41,885 bases of DNA from contig JAFYGX010000238.1 of the NCBI GenBank assembly GCA_017543025.1, forward strand, positions 1 through 41,885, read 5' to 3'. Position 1 is the first letter of the stretch, and the number at the start of each line of letters is the position of its first letter. Below the pieces are notes generated by a model, which had not been told where the DNA came from, made no database searches, and was given only the letters and a program-made list of their open reading frames with translations. The DNA is from Solobacterium sp. Lineage in GTDB: Bacteria; Bacillota_I; Bacilli_A; Erysipelotrichales; Erysipelotrichaceae. Both the position numbers and the translations under genes were made by a program. Below, in pieces: positions 26,586 to 35,877 of the stretch.

Positions 26586-27155
26586 ATGAATAAAACGATT
26601 GATGAACGGTTATTTGAACAGCTGATGCGGGCGCCGCATCAGATCCGCAGAGCGATCATGCGAAATCGGATGAATGAAGATATGCCGATGCATGGGCACT
26701 GTCACGGAAAACACAGAGGGTTTCACCCGGAAATGAGAGATATGCGTGGACCTCACGGACCGCATTTCATGCATGAGCACATCCGGAAGGGGGAACGCAA
26801 CCCGGCTTTTGCCAGAGAACATCTTCTCCGCTTCCTGGCAGATCAGACAGAAGGCGTACGGCAGAAGGTGATTGCCGATCAGATGCACATCAATGCGTCT
26901 TCCGTATCGGAGCTGATCTCAAAGCTTGAGAGTGAAGGATATGTGAAACGCACAACAGATCCGGATGACAAACGGGCAACACGGATTGTGCTGACGGACC
27001 TCGGCGAGGCAAGAGCTGCGGAACTGCAGGACGAAAGAGCAGAACGGTTCGCCGGAATCTTTGATGCATTGACGCAGGAAGAAAAAGAGCAGCTTCTCGC
27101 ACTGCTCGAAAAACTGACGGAAACGGGCGCGGAGCACAGCGAAGCAGAAGACTGA
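26586..27155 (+). CDS. MarR-family regulator with a His-rich insertion
   Basis: A 189-residue MarR-type repressor. The winged helix covers about residues 75-140: QKVIADQMHINASSVSELISKLESEGYVKR, then the wing TDPDDKRATRIVLTDLG. Between the dimerising N-terminus and the DNA-binding part there is an unusual stretch of about 40 residues (36-75) with many His, Met and one Cys (MPMHGHCHGKHRGFH, GPHGPHFMHEH). This could bind a transition metal. ATG 26586 follows AAAGGAA at 26570-26576. The gene has its own promoter with two palindromic operators and is a single-gene unit, so its regulon lies elsewhere or is itself. Confidence 0.88.
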   Translation: MNKTIDERLFEQLMRAPHQIRRAIMRNRMNEDMPMHGHCHGKHRGFHPEMRDMRGPHGPHFMHEHIRKGERNPAFAREHLLRFLADQTEGVRQKVIADQMHINASSVSELISKLESEGYVKRTTDPDDKRATRIVLTDLGEARAAELQDERAERFAGIFDALTQEEKEQLLALLEKLTETGAEHSEAED

Positions 27156-27172
27156 TCTGCAGAGGGGATCGG

Positions 27173-27197
27173 AAAAAGGGCAGGATGCCCTTTTTCT
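27173..27197. terminator. Bidirectional terminator between marR and tatD-like genes
   Basis: AAAAAGGGC (27173-27181) pairs with GCCCTTTTT (27187-27195), giving T runs on both strands between convergent genes. Confidence 0.88.
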
Positions 27198-27207
27198 GTG
27201 TCTGCGC

Positions 27208-27972
27208 TCATTCTTCGATGCGGTATACGCGCTTTGCATTTGCGGTTGTGGTTTCGGCGACAAATGCTTCACTGACATTCCGGAGCTTTGCGATCACCTG
27301 AATCACATTGCGTACGTCGGAGGATTCGCAGCGGTCGTTCTTCCGTTCATACGGCGGCGCATAAGGGCAGTCGGTTTCGACCAGAATCCGATCCCATGAC
27401 ACAGCCATCAGACAGTCAATGTGCGGCTGGCGCCATTCCGGATAAGTCAGATCATTATTGAAGCTGACATACATTCCCCAGGACAATGCTTCTTTCATGA
27501 GTTCTGCCGGTCCGCCATAGCGATGCAGTACGCCCTGCGGCCGGTATTCCCGCAGGATGCGGAAACAGTCTTCGTGCGCCTCTCTGTCATGAATAATGAC
27601 CGGCATATTCAGTTCATTGGCGAGCTCGAGCTGCTGGCGGAAAATCGTTTCCTGAAGGTCTTTCGGTTCATTCCAGTAATAGTCCAGTCCCATCTCGCCG
27701 ATGGCAACAACTTTTCTGTGTGAGAGGCAGGCACGCATCAGTTCGAGATAATTGTCCGGGGTTTCAGTCACCCAGTGCGGATGAATGCCGATACTGCCGT
27801 AGACAAAGTCATGCCGGTCCAGAATCTCAAGAACCGCAGGGAAAACACTGACATCGCTGCAGCAGTTGAGAACATAGTTCACATCCGTATGCCGCAGTGC
27901 TTCAATCCGTTCGTGACGATCAGCGTTGAACATCGCGTCTTCATAATGTGCGTGGGAATCAAACAGAATCAT
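27208..27972 (-). CDS. TatD-family metal-dependent hydrolase
   Basis: A 254-residue TIM-barrel hydrolase of the TatD DNase family. Metal ligands are visible in FDSHAHYED (H7, H9), the GEMGLDYY Glu, and the HDRE, VLHRYGG and VETDCPY motifs, with GIHPH on an early strand. TatD proteins are Mg-dependent 3'-5' exonucleases or phosphoesterases; the exact substrate here is unknown. The usual 'HCFSG' and 'TDAP' phrases are HRYGG and TDCP, within family variation. It is transcribed leftward into the shared terminator and stands 60 bp from the XRE gene. Confidence 0.9.
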   Translation of the reverse strand: MILFDSHAHYEDAMFNADRHERIEALRHTDVNYVLNCCSDVSVFPAVLEILDRHDFVYGSIGIHPHWVTETPDNYLELMRACLSHRKVVAIGEMGLDYYWNEPKDLQETIFRQQLELANELNMPVIIHDREAHEDCFRILREYRPQGVLHRYGGPAELMKEALSWGMYVSFNNDLTYPEWRQPHIDCLMAVSWDRILVETDCPYAPPYERKNDRCESSDVRNVIQVIAKLRNVSEAFVAETTTANAKRVYRIEE

Positions 27973-28029
27973 ATGGGATCACCTGTATGGTTTTATTTTC
28001 GCACGAATGAGAACCGGGCAGAGCGGATA

Positions 28030-28059
28030 AAATAAAAAACCTAGTGCTCAAGCACCAGG
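28030..28059 (-). terminator. Intrinsic terminator overlapping the stop codon of the XRE gene
   Basis: Read on the minus strand, CCTGGTGC (28059-28052) pairs with GCACTAGG (28047-28040) around TTGA, followed by TTTTTTATT. The UAG stop is inside the 3' arm. Confidence 0.85.
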
Positions 28060-28280
28060 ATTTGTTCTACTGACACGCCCCAGAGGTTTGCCATCAGCAG
28101 AAGGTTGGGAAGATCCGGAAGCGTATCTCCCCACTGCCATTTGTAAATGGACTGCGGAGAGCTGAAGCCGAATACTTCCTGAAGCTGCCGTACAGACATG
28201 CCGTTTTGTTCGCGAAGATACTTGATATTCGCGCCGGTTTTTTTCATGTCGATGACAGGAAATGCAAAGCTGTTTGCCAT
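28041..28280 (-). CDS. Small XRE-type helix-turn-helix regulator, 79 aa
   Basis: A short Cro/CI-type DNA-binding protein: IKYLREQNGMSVRQLQEVFGF forms the first helices, SSPQSIYKWQWGDTLPDL the recognition helix, and NLLLMANLWGVSVEQIL the C-terminal part. The start is set at ATG 28280 because GGAGG (28290-28294 region, minus strand) precedes it; an open frame extends upstream to 28385 but lacks a ribosome site there. It has no partner toxin or other effector next to it. Its stop codon lies within the terminator stem. Confidence 0.82.
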   Translation of the reverse strand: MANSFAFPVIDMKKTGANIKYLREQNGMSVRQLQEVFGFSSPQSIYKWQWGDTLPDLPNLLLMANLWGVSVEQILVLEH

Positions 28281-28507
28281 AGTTTCGTCCTCCTTAACAT
28301 TCATACTGATCGGATCATCTGCCTTAATAGGAAATTTCTGATGTGCGCTGACCGATGAGTAAGTATTCATCAAAAATTCAGTCACCGCGGGTTCTGTAAG
28401 GCTCTAAACTATGACTTACGCAGAAATAATATAATCCTCATTCAGTGATTTGTCGATTAAACCGGAAGTTTAATCTGAATGAGTTGAATGAGTTCCGGAT
28501 AAAACTG

Positions 28508-28548
28508 GCTGAGCGGACAGATTGATACACGGCACGGTCCTGCTCAGC
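28508..28548 (+). other. Strong hairpin in the spacer
   Basis: GCTGAGCGGAC (28508-28518) pairs with GTCC-T-GCTCAGC (28537-28548), 11 bp with one bulged T and an 18-base loop. Only TTT follows, so it is not a clear terminator. It could be part of a small RNA, a leader or an operator. Confidence 0.4.
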
Positions 28549-28706
28549 TTTGCTGTGGTAAAGTATTTTTTATTTCCCTGCAATGGATTGCTGTGGGTGC
28601 CGTAGTTCCCTGACGGAACAATGTCAGTATAAGCGAAGGGAAAGCGAATTACATTAACCTGAAAGTTTATATGCCGCAGGATATGCATGGAATTCTGATT
28701 CGCGCG

Positions 28707-28712
28707 TATAAT
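28707..28712 (+). promoter_or_regulatory. -10 box of the zinc-ribbon/esterase unit
   Basis: A perfect TATAAT lies 28 bp before the ATG at 28741, with AGGAGG in between. The -35 region is poor. Confidence 0.5.
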
Positions 28713-28740
28713 ACAAACTTATAACAGGAGGTTTCTGTTT

Positions 28741-29568
28741 ATGGCAGATAAGCACACATGTGAATACTGCGGTGCGCCGCTGGGCGCGGAAGATCAGGTA
28801 TGTCCGAACTGCGGCGCCCCGAATCCTTCCTGTCAGCCACAGGAAAAAACGGAAGAAAAGCGGTACTCGGTTTACTATCCGCAGACGATCAGAGATCTGC
28901 AGATCTACTGCAGTGAGCGCGGCATGCCGCTGGAAAAGATGCGTTTTTTTGTGGGGCAGGATTTTCAGGAACCCAGAGCGTTCGGTATATATCAGGATGG
29001 CGGGGAGTTTGTTGTTTATAAAAATAAAGCGGATGGCTCGCGGGCTGTCCGTTACCGTGGAAAAGACGAAGCGCATGCGGTCAGTGAGCTCTATGAAAAG
29101 CTGATGCAGGAGTGCTATAACCGTGGAATCTATCCGGATGGCAAACCGGTGGATCTGAGCAGTACGGCAAATCCGGCTGCTCCGCGCCGTTCCCGTGCAG
29201 CCAGGCTCATGAGATCGGCGGTATCACTGGTTGTTGCCGCATCGGTGGTATATGGGGTTTATGCCTATGTCCATGGGATGGTTTCACATCGGAATGACGG
29301 TTATTACCGTTATGACAATGAGGTGTACTACCGTTATGGGGATGACTGGTATCTTGACAACGGCAATGGCAGCTGGACGACGCTGGATTATGAGCCGATC
29401 ACAGATTATTCCGATTATTATGCAGGCGATCAATACGATTCAAGCTGGGGCGGTACCGATTTCAGGGAATCGAAACAATGGGAACAGATTCAGGAATCGG
29501 ATTCTTCTGATTCTTCCGATTATGACAGCTGGGATTCGGGTGACACCGACTGGGATTCGGACTGGTGA
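28741..29568 (+). CDS. Zinc-ribbon single-pass membrane protein
   Basis: A 275-residue protein. The N-terminal zinc ribbon has C7, C10, C21 and C24 (CEYCGAP...CPNCGAP). A cytosolic region of about 120 residues follows (YYPQTIRDLQIYCSERGMPLEKM, AHAVSELYEKL). One membrane helix lies near 160-180 (LMRSAVSLVVAASVVYGVYAYV). The outer part is short and rich in Tyr, Asp, Ser and Trp, ending in SDSSDSSDYDSWDSGDTDWDSDW-like low complexity. The function is unknown; such architecture suggests an envelope sensor or assembly factor. AGGAGG precedes the ATG. Its stop overlaps the next gene's GTG start. Confidence 0.82.
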   Translation: MADKHTCEYCGAPLGAEDQVCPNCGAPNPSCQPQEKTEEKRYSVYYPQTIRDLQIYCSERGMPLEKMRFFVGQDFQEPRAFGIYQDGGEFVVYKNKADGSRAVRYRGKDEAHAVSELYEKLMQECYNRGIYPDGKPVDLSSTANPAAPRRSRAARLMRSAVSLVVAASVVYGVYAYVHGMVSHRNDGYYRYDNEVYYRYGDDWYLDNGNGSWTTLDYEPITDYSDYYAGDQYDSSWGGTDFRESKQWEQIQESDSSDSSDYDSWDSGDTDWDSDW

Positions 29569-30881
29569 GCAGAATGAGACCGCGTATTTCCTGCCCTGAC
29601 GGATGTTTTGAAGGTTATGAGACGGAACGTGCGGTTCATGTCCGGGGGATTCGCTACGCTGTTTCCCGGCGATATGAGCCGCCGGTATCGTACCGGTATC
29701 CGGAAGGAGTGCATCTGTGCGTGAAGTCGGCGCCGTTTGCGCTTCAGACGAATTCAAAACTGGAATATTATCTGACAGGACTGATCAATCAGAATGTGCG
29801 TCAGGAAGAAAGCGCACAGTATCTTTCAGTCCATATGCCGAAACACCGGACAGAAGCCCTGCCTGTAATGGTCTGGTTTCATGGCGGGGGATTCCGTCAT
29901 GGCGGATGTGACAGTGCATTTTATGATTTCGAACCGCTCGTAACGGAGCAGAATGTCATTGTGGTTGGCGTGAATTACCGGCTTGGGATCGCCGGGTTTA
30001 CAAGAGACGGCAGCGGGAATCTCGGGCATCCCGGTCTGCTCGATGCGATTGAAGCACTGAGATGGATTCAGAGAAATATCGCTTCCTTTTTCGGAGACCC
30101 GGAAAACGTTGTGCTGTTCGGACAATCTGCCGGAGCGGAACTGGTTCGCTGTATTCTGCTTTCAGAAGGAACCGAAGAGCTCTATCGCAGAGCGATTCTT
30201 CAGAGTGATCCGATCGGCGCGATGGAGAACCGGTCGCAGATGGACGAAGAGATTCTGCAGAAGGTGAATGAAGTAGATCCGTACTGCAGCACAGAACAGC
30301 TGAATCGCCTGCAGACAGAAATTCTTTCTTCGATCACGGAAAAGGGCAACGGAAAATATATGGTCTTCGCGCCGCATTTCGGCATATGGCCGCTGCCGGA
30401 GTGGAAAGACGTGGAAGCGCGTCTTCGCTCCGTCGCTGCTTCGCATGAGCTTCTGATCGGCTGCACAACGCGGGAGGTTGCGGTTTACGGCGGACAGATC
30501 CCTGTCCTGCGCAGTCTGGATATGTTTTTTCTTACCCGGCCTGTCATGGAAAAAATCCTCCATAAGCTGAGTGACTCCGTGTTCTGCGATCCGTCTGCTT
30601 CATTTGCGGAAGCGTATGCGGAAGCCGGCGGAAAGGTATATGAGTATTCTTTCTTCTGGCGGCAGAACGAGGCGTTTATTGCCTGCGGACATATGGCCGA
30701 TCTGGTACTGCTGTTTGGCGGAAGTACGGCATATCGGAAAGAGATCGGTCTTGGACTGAGCGCGAAGGAACTGAACGAATCCGGAAAACCGATGCGCAGG
30801 ATCTGGGGTGAATTTGCCCGCACCGGATGTGCGGAATGCGGAGAAATCAGCGATGTGATGACGATCCGCCGGCTGGACTGA
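29565..30881 (+). CDS. Type-B carboxylesterase
   Basis: A 438-residue alpha/beta hydrolase of the carboxylesterase type B family. The oxyanion-hole motif is VWFHGGGFRHGG, the nucleophile elbow is FGQSAGAE with S188 as catalytic Ser, and the His is probably in CGHMADLVLLFG. NYRLGIAGF and LRWIQRNIASFFGDPENV are family hallmarks. No signal peptide is present, so it is cytosolic and hydrolyses small carboxylic esters; the natural substrate is unknown. The GTG at 29565 overlaps the preceding stop (GTGA); ATG 29574 is an alternative start three codons in. Confidence 0.88.
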   Translation: MSRMRPRISCPDGCFEGYETERAVHVRGIRYAVSRRYEPPVSYRYPEGVHLCVKSAPFALQTNSKLEYYLTGLINQNVRQEESAQYLSVHMPKHRTEALPVMVWFHGGGFRHGGCDSAFYDFEPLVTEQNVIVVGVNYRLGIAGFTRDGSGNLGHPGLLDAIEALRWIQRNIASFFGDPENVVLFGQSAGAELVRCILLSEGTEELYRRAILQSDPIGAMENRSQMDEEILQKVNEVDPYCSTEQLNRLQTEILSSITEKGNGKYMVFAPHFGIWPLPEWKDVEARLRSVAASHELLIGCTTREVAVYGGQIPVLRSLDMFFLTRPVMEKILHKLSDSVFCDPSASFAEAYAEAGGKVYEYSFFWRQNEAFIACGHMADLVLLFGGSTAYRKEIGLGLSAKELNESGKPMRRIWGEFARTGCAECGEISDVMTIRRLD

Positions 30882-30960
30882 AGGATATATGAAAAAGCAT
30901 ATTGCGGGAAACAGGCGCAGATGGGGATTATGATGGAAGAAGAAAAAGGAGAATGAGCAT

Positions 30961-31362
30961 ATGACAGCGATTGAAACAACCTGTGAATTTCTGAAAGCCT
31001 GCGGCACTTATTATCTTGCGACGGCAGATGGCAATCAGCCAAGGGTACGTCCGTTTGGGACCGCGCATATTTTTGAGGGAAAGCTGTATTTCCAGACCGG
31101 CTTGAAAAAGGATGTCGCAAAGCAGATTGCGGCAGATCCGAAGGTGGAACTCTGCGGCTTCAAAGACGGCAGATGGATTCGTGTAGCTGCCGAAGCGGTT
31201 TATGATCCGCGTTCGGAAGCGCAGATTTCCATGCTGGAGGCATACCCGTCTCTGAAGGCGATGTATCAGGTGGACGACGGCAATACGGCAGTCTATTATC
31301 TGAAGAATGCCAGAGTCACAATCAGTTCGTTTACAGAGCCGGCACAGACGATGGAGTTCTGA
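30961..31362 (+). CDS. Pyridoxamine-5'-phosphate-oxidase-fold flavoprotein
   Basis: A 133-residue split-barrel protein of the PPOX superfamily. It has TYYLATADGNQPRVRPFG at the N-terminus, FQTGLKKDVAKQIAADPKVEL in the middle and MYQVDDGNTAVYYLKNARVTI at the end, the pattern of small FMN-binding NimA-like or general stress proteins. It probably binds FMN or F420-like flavin as a dimer and reduces a small substrate. Which one is not known. AAAGGAG precedes the ATG. It lies about 80 bp after the esterase gene and ends the unit before a strong terminator. Confidence 0.88.
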   Translation: MTAIETTCEFLKACGTYYLATADGNQPRVRPFGTAHIFEGKLYFQTGLKKDVAKQIAADPKVELCGFKDGRWIRVAAEAVYDPRSEAQISMLEAYPSLKAMYQVDDGNTAVYYLKNARVTISSFTEPAQTMEF

Positions 31363-31372
31363 ATTCATCCTT

Positions 31373-31401
31373 AAATACCGCGAAAAATGCGGTATTTTTT
31401 T
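31373..31401 (+). terminator. Intrinsic terminator after the PPOX-fold gene
   Basis: AAATACCGC (31373-31381) pairs with GCGGTATTT (31389-31397), followed by TTTTG. Confidence 0.92.
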
Positions 31402-31551
31402 GTGTCCATTCTGTTCTGAAAATGATCTGAAATCTTCTGTAAATATGTAATAAACTCTGTAATTATGCGGGTTTGGACGGTTTCTGCAGAGCGATTTTTA
31501 AAAAACGACGTCTGGAAACGCATGAAAATATAAAAGAATTTGTCCTATGTC

Positions 31552-31580
31552 TTGAATTGCGGTCAATCGTGTGCTAGATT
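31552..31580 (+). promoter_or_regulatory. Candidate promoter P1 of glpK
   Basis: TTGAAT (31552-31557), 17-bp spacer, TAGATT (31575-31580) with an extended TGC just before the -10. It would give a leader of about 390 nt. Confidence 0.6.
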
Positions 31581-31638
31581 GAAATCAGTCAGGCAAACAG
31601 GTGTTCAGAAACAGCAATATGAAATGAAAAAGCAGAAT

Positions 31639-31678
31639 TTGACATAAGAAAAAGATACAGTAAATATTGTTAATATTT
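31639..31678 (+). promoter_or_regulatory. Candidate promoter P2 of glpK with overlapping palindrome
   Basis: A consensus TTGACA (31639-31644) is followed at 18 bp by AATATT. The -10 region lies within a perfect palindrome AAATATT-GTT-AATATTT (31662-31678), which could be an operator. The -10 match is modest. Confidence 0.5.
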
Positions 31679-31730
31679 CTAAGTCAGGAGCTGCTTTTCT
31701 TCACGAGTAATCTGTTCATCTGCAAATATG

Positions 31731-31745
31731 CGAAACCGCTTTCAT
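31731..31745 (-). promoter_or_regulatory. Candidate cre site (CcpA)
   Basis: On the minus strand ATGAAAGCGGTTTCG matches the cre consensus WTGNAANCGNWNNCW at all but the last position. It lies downstream of both candidate promoters, where CcpA binding would block transcription of the glycerol genes when preferred sugars are present. Confidence 0.5.
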
Positions 31746-31773
31746 TCAGATCGGAAAACAGCGAAACGGTTTT

Positions 31774-31816
31774 AGCTGCCTCGTTACCGCAGTAACGTTT
31801 TTATGGCGAGCCAGCT
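31774..31816 (+). promoter_or_regulatory. Attenuator-like structure in the glpK leader
   Basis: CGTTAC (31782-31787) and GTAACG (31792-31797) form a stem with a CGCA loop followed by TTTTT (31798-31802), which reads as an intrinsic terminator inside the leader. A second stem, AGCTGCCTCG (31774-31783) with CGAGCCAGCT (31807-31816), 9 of 10 pairs, encloses it and shares two bases with it, so the two may compete. A GlpP-like antiterminator, known for glp leaders in Bacillus, could act here. That protein is not in the window. Confidence 0.5.
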
Positions 31817-31909
31817 GCGGCAATATAAACTACAGAAGGATTCAGCAAATAGAGTACGTTAAGCAGATGTTTTTAGTGCGCTTTCTTATACAATGCGCAA
31901 AGTCAGTAA

Positions 31910-33475
<1,566 letters not shown>

Positions 33476-33549
33476 TATCTGCAGAAGGTTTCGGCACAAA
33501 TCGGATTCATTATCAGTATTCATTAATTGATCAAAGGAGATAGAAAAAC

Positions 33550-34260
33550 ATGAAAGCATTAATCGCAGAATTTATTGGAACAATGTTCCTTGTTCTTCTG
33601 GGTGACGGTGTCTGCTGCAACGTCAGCCTGAACAAATCCGGCATGAAGGGCGGCAATACCGTTCACATTCTCATCGGCTGGGGTATGGCTGTTATGGTTC
33701 CTGCGTTCACATTCGGCGCAGCTTCCGGTGCACACTTCAATCCGGCAGTTACAATCGGTGCTGCTCTGCGCGGCGGAATGTCCTGGGGACAGGTTCCGGG
33801 CTACATCATTGCACAGCTGCTCGGTGGTTTCTGCGGCGCAGCGATCCTGATGGTTCTCTATGGCGATCATATCAAAGAGACAAAGGATGACGCAGTTGTT
33901 CGCGGCTGCTTCTGCACAGGTCCGTCGATCCGCAACACATTCTCCAACTTCCTGTCTGAGTTTGTTGCGACATTCATCCTCGTATTCACACTCGCTGCAA
34001 TCCCTGCAAATGCAGGTGATTCAGGTGTAAGCTGGGTTCTCGTATATGGTGTCATCGTTGCCTGCGGTGCTTCCTTCGGCGGACTTACCGGTTATGCAAT
34101 GAACATGGCAAGAGACTCTGCTCCGCGTCTGGCTTATCAGCTGCTTGCTCCGAACTTCGGCAAGAAGGATCCGGACTGGGCGTATGGATGGATTCCGGCT
34201 GTTGCGCCGATCTGCGGTGCAATCTGCGCATCCCTGATTTACATGGCAGTATTAGGTTAA
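33550..34260 (+). CDS. glpF: Glycerol facilitator (aquaglyceroporin)
   Basis: A 236-residue membrane channel of the MIP family with six helices and two half-helices. The first pore motif is canonical (GAHFNPAVTIG). The second, normally NPARD, is NMARDSAPR (N185, M186, A187). The conserved pore Arg follows. It lets glycerol diffuse in; GlpK then traps it. AAAGGAG precedes the ATG. It is co-transcribed with glpK and followed by a terminator-like hairpin before the oxidoreductase genes. Its position and the GDGVCCNV start fit a glycerol rather than a water channel. Confidence 0.94.
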   Translation: MKALIAEFIGTMFLVLLGDGVCCNVSLNKSGMKGGNTVHILIGWGMAVMVPAFTFGAASGAHFNPAVTIGAALRGGMSWGQVPGYIIAQLLGGFCGAAILMVLYGDHIKETKDDAVVRGCFCTGPSIRNTFSNFLSEFVATFILVFTLAAIPANAGDSGVSWVLVYGVIVACGASFGGLTGYAMNMARDSAPRLAYQLLAPNFGKKDPDWAYGWIPAVAPICGAICASLIYMAVLG

Positions 34261-34314
34261 TTACAGCATCTATTAACGATCGGTTTAAGGGTTTGTTAAT
34301 TAGCACATAAGCTG

Positions 34315-34358
34315 AAGGAGTCGGCAAAGCGCATGTGTGCTTCTGCCGGCTCCTCTTT
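34315..34358 (+). terminator. Terminator or processing hairpin between glpF and glpA
   Basis: AGGAGTCGGCA (34316-34326) pairs with TGCCGGCTCCT (34344-34354), with inner AAGC/GCTT, followed by CTTTTCC. It may reduce read-through from glpKF into the dehydrogenase genes. Confidence 0.75.
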
Positions 34359-34425
34359 TCCGTAATTACCATGAATGGCATCTGCTGTTCAAACATAGAT
34401 TATTGAAAGAGGAAGAGTACTAATA

Positions 34426-35877
34426 ATGTATGACGTAATTATCATTGGCGCGGGAGTGACCGGAAGCGCAGTAGCCCGGGAGCTGTCGCGTTACAACGCA
34501 AATGTATGCGTACTGGAAAAATGTGAAGACGTCTGCGAAGGGACTTCCAAGGCGAATTCCGCAATTGTCCATGCCGGCTTTGACGCGGCAGAAGGTTCCC
34601 TCATGGCAAAGATGAATGTCAGAGGAAACGAAATGATGGGACAGCTGGCGGAAGATCTGGATATTCCGTTCCGCAGAAACGGCGCAATGGTAGTATGTAT
34701 CCACAAAGAAGCTCTTGACGGACTGAAGACGCTCTATGACCGGGGCATCGCTAACGGCGTAAAGGATCTCCGCATCCTGAGCCGTGAAGAGTGTCTGGAA
34801 ATGGAGCCGAATCTGTCCGATAACGTTGAAGGTGCGCTGTATGCGCCGACAAGCGGCATCATCTGCCCGTTTATTCTGAATATTGCGATGGCGGAAAATG
34901 CGGCGGTAAACGGCGTGGAGTTCCGTTTTAATACGAAGGTAGAAGCGATTAAGGCAGACGAAGACGGCATCTGGCATCTGAGAACGAATAACGGTGAATA
35001 CAAGGCCAGGTATGTTGTGAACGCTGCCGGCGTTTATGCAGACATCATTCATAACATGGTCAGTGAGCACAAGATTAAGATTACACCGCGCCGCGGGGAC
35101 TACTGTCTGCTTGACAAGGAAGTCGGCCATCATGTGGATAAAACGATCTTCCCGCAGCCGACCAGCCTCGGCAAAGGCGTTCTCGTATCTCCGACCATTC
35201 ATGGCAATCTGATTGTCGGTCCGACTGCAGTTGACCTTGAAGACAAAGAAGGAAACAACACGACAGCTGCCGGAATTGCAGATCTGATTGCGAAGGCAAA
35301 TGATCACGTGAAGAATCTCCCGATGCGCAAAGTCATTACTTCCTTTGCCGGACTCCGTGCGCATGAAGCGAACCATGAGTTCATTATCAGGGAAGTGGAA
35401 GATGCGCCGCATTTCATCGACTGTGCCGGAATTGAGTCTCCGGGACTTACTTCCTGCCCGGCAATCGGTGAAATGGTAGGCGGCATGCTGAAGGAGAAAA
35501 TGGGACTTACCGAAAAGGAAAACTGGATCTCCAAACGCAAGGGCATTCTGAATCCGCAGGAGCTCAGCATAGAAGAACGCAATGAGCTCATTAAAAAAGA
35601 ACCGGCATATGGACAGATCATCTGCCGGTGTGAATCCATTTCTGAAGGAGAGATCCTCGATGCGATTCACAGACCGCTTGGCGCCCGCAGCCTTGACGGC
35701 GTTAAACGCCGTACGCGTGCTGGTATGGGAAGATGTCAGGCCGGATTCTGCTCGCCGCGTGTAATGGAAATCCTGCATCGTGAGCTCGGACTTCCGCTCG
35801 AAGAAGTGACCAAGAGCGGCGGCCGCAGCAATATTGTGATTGAGCGTACCAAAGGCGCAAACGGAGGCGAAGCATGA
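34426..35877 (+). CDS. glpA: Anaerobic-type FAD-dependent glycerol-3-phosphate dehydrogenase with BFD-like Fe-S domain
   Basis: A 483-residue flavoprotein. The N-terminal FAD-binding fold is IIGAGVTGSAVARELSRY and the DAO domain continues to about residue 370. The C-terminal BFD-like domain carries four Cys (IICRCES, then GRCQAGFC), typical of GlpA and its Firmicutes homologues. It oxidises glycerol-3-phosphate to dihydroxyacetone phosphate. GAGGAAG precedes the ATG, and the stop overlaps the next start (ATGA at 35874-35877). The next two genes encode its likely electron-transfer partners. An aerobic GlpD/GlpO role is less likely because of the Cys cluster. Confidence 0.9.
   Translation: MYDVIIIGAGVTGSAVARELSRYNANVCVLEKCEDVCEGTSKANSAIVHAGFDAAEGSLMAKMNVRGNEMMGQLAEDLDIPFRRNGAMVVCIHKEALDGLKTLYDRGIANGVKDLRILSREECLEMEPNLSDNVEGALYAPTSGIICPFILNIAMAENAAVNGVEFRFNTKVEAIKADEDGIWHLRTNNGEYKARYVVNAAGVYADIIHNMVSEHKIKITPRRGDYCLLDKEVGHHVDKTIFPQPTSLGKGVLVSPTIHGNLIVGPTAVDLEDKEGNNTTAAGIADLIAKANDHVKNLPMRKVITSFAGLRAHEANHEFIIREVEDAPHFIDCAGIESPGLTSCPAIGEMVGGMLKEKMGLTEKENWISKRKGILNPQELSIEERNELIKKEPAYGQIICRCESISEGEILDAIHRPLGARSLDGVKRRTRAGMGRCQAGFCSPRVMEILHRELGLPLEEVTKSGGRSNIVIERTKGANGGEA

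Larger units (their letters stand above)
28281..28740. other. Gene-free 460-bp spacer with one strong hairpin
   Basis: No credible gene is seen. It holds the upstream regions of two divergent genes, a tandem GAATGAGTT pair near 28477-28494, and an RNA-type hairpin at 28508-28548 (listed separately). A TATAAT at 28707-28712 could serve the zinc-ribbon gene. Confidence 0.6.
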
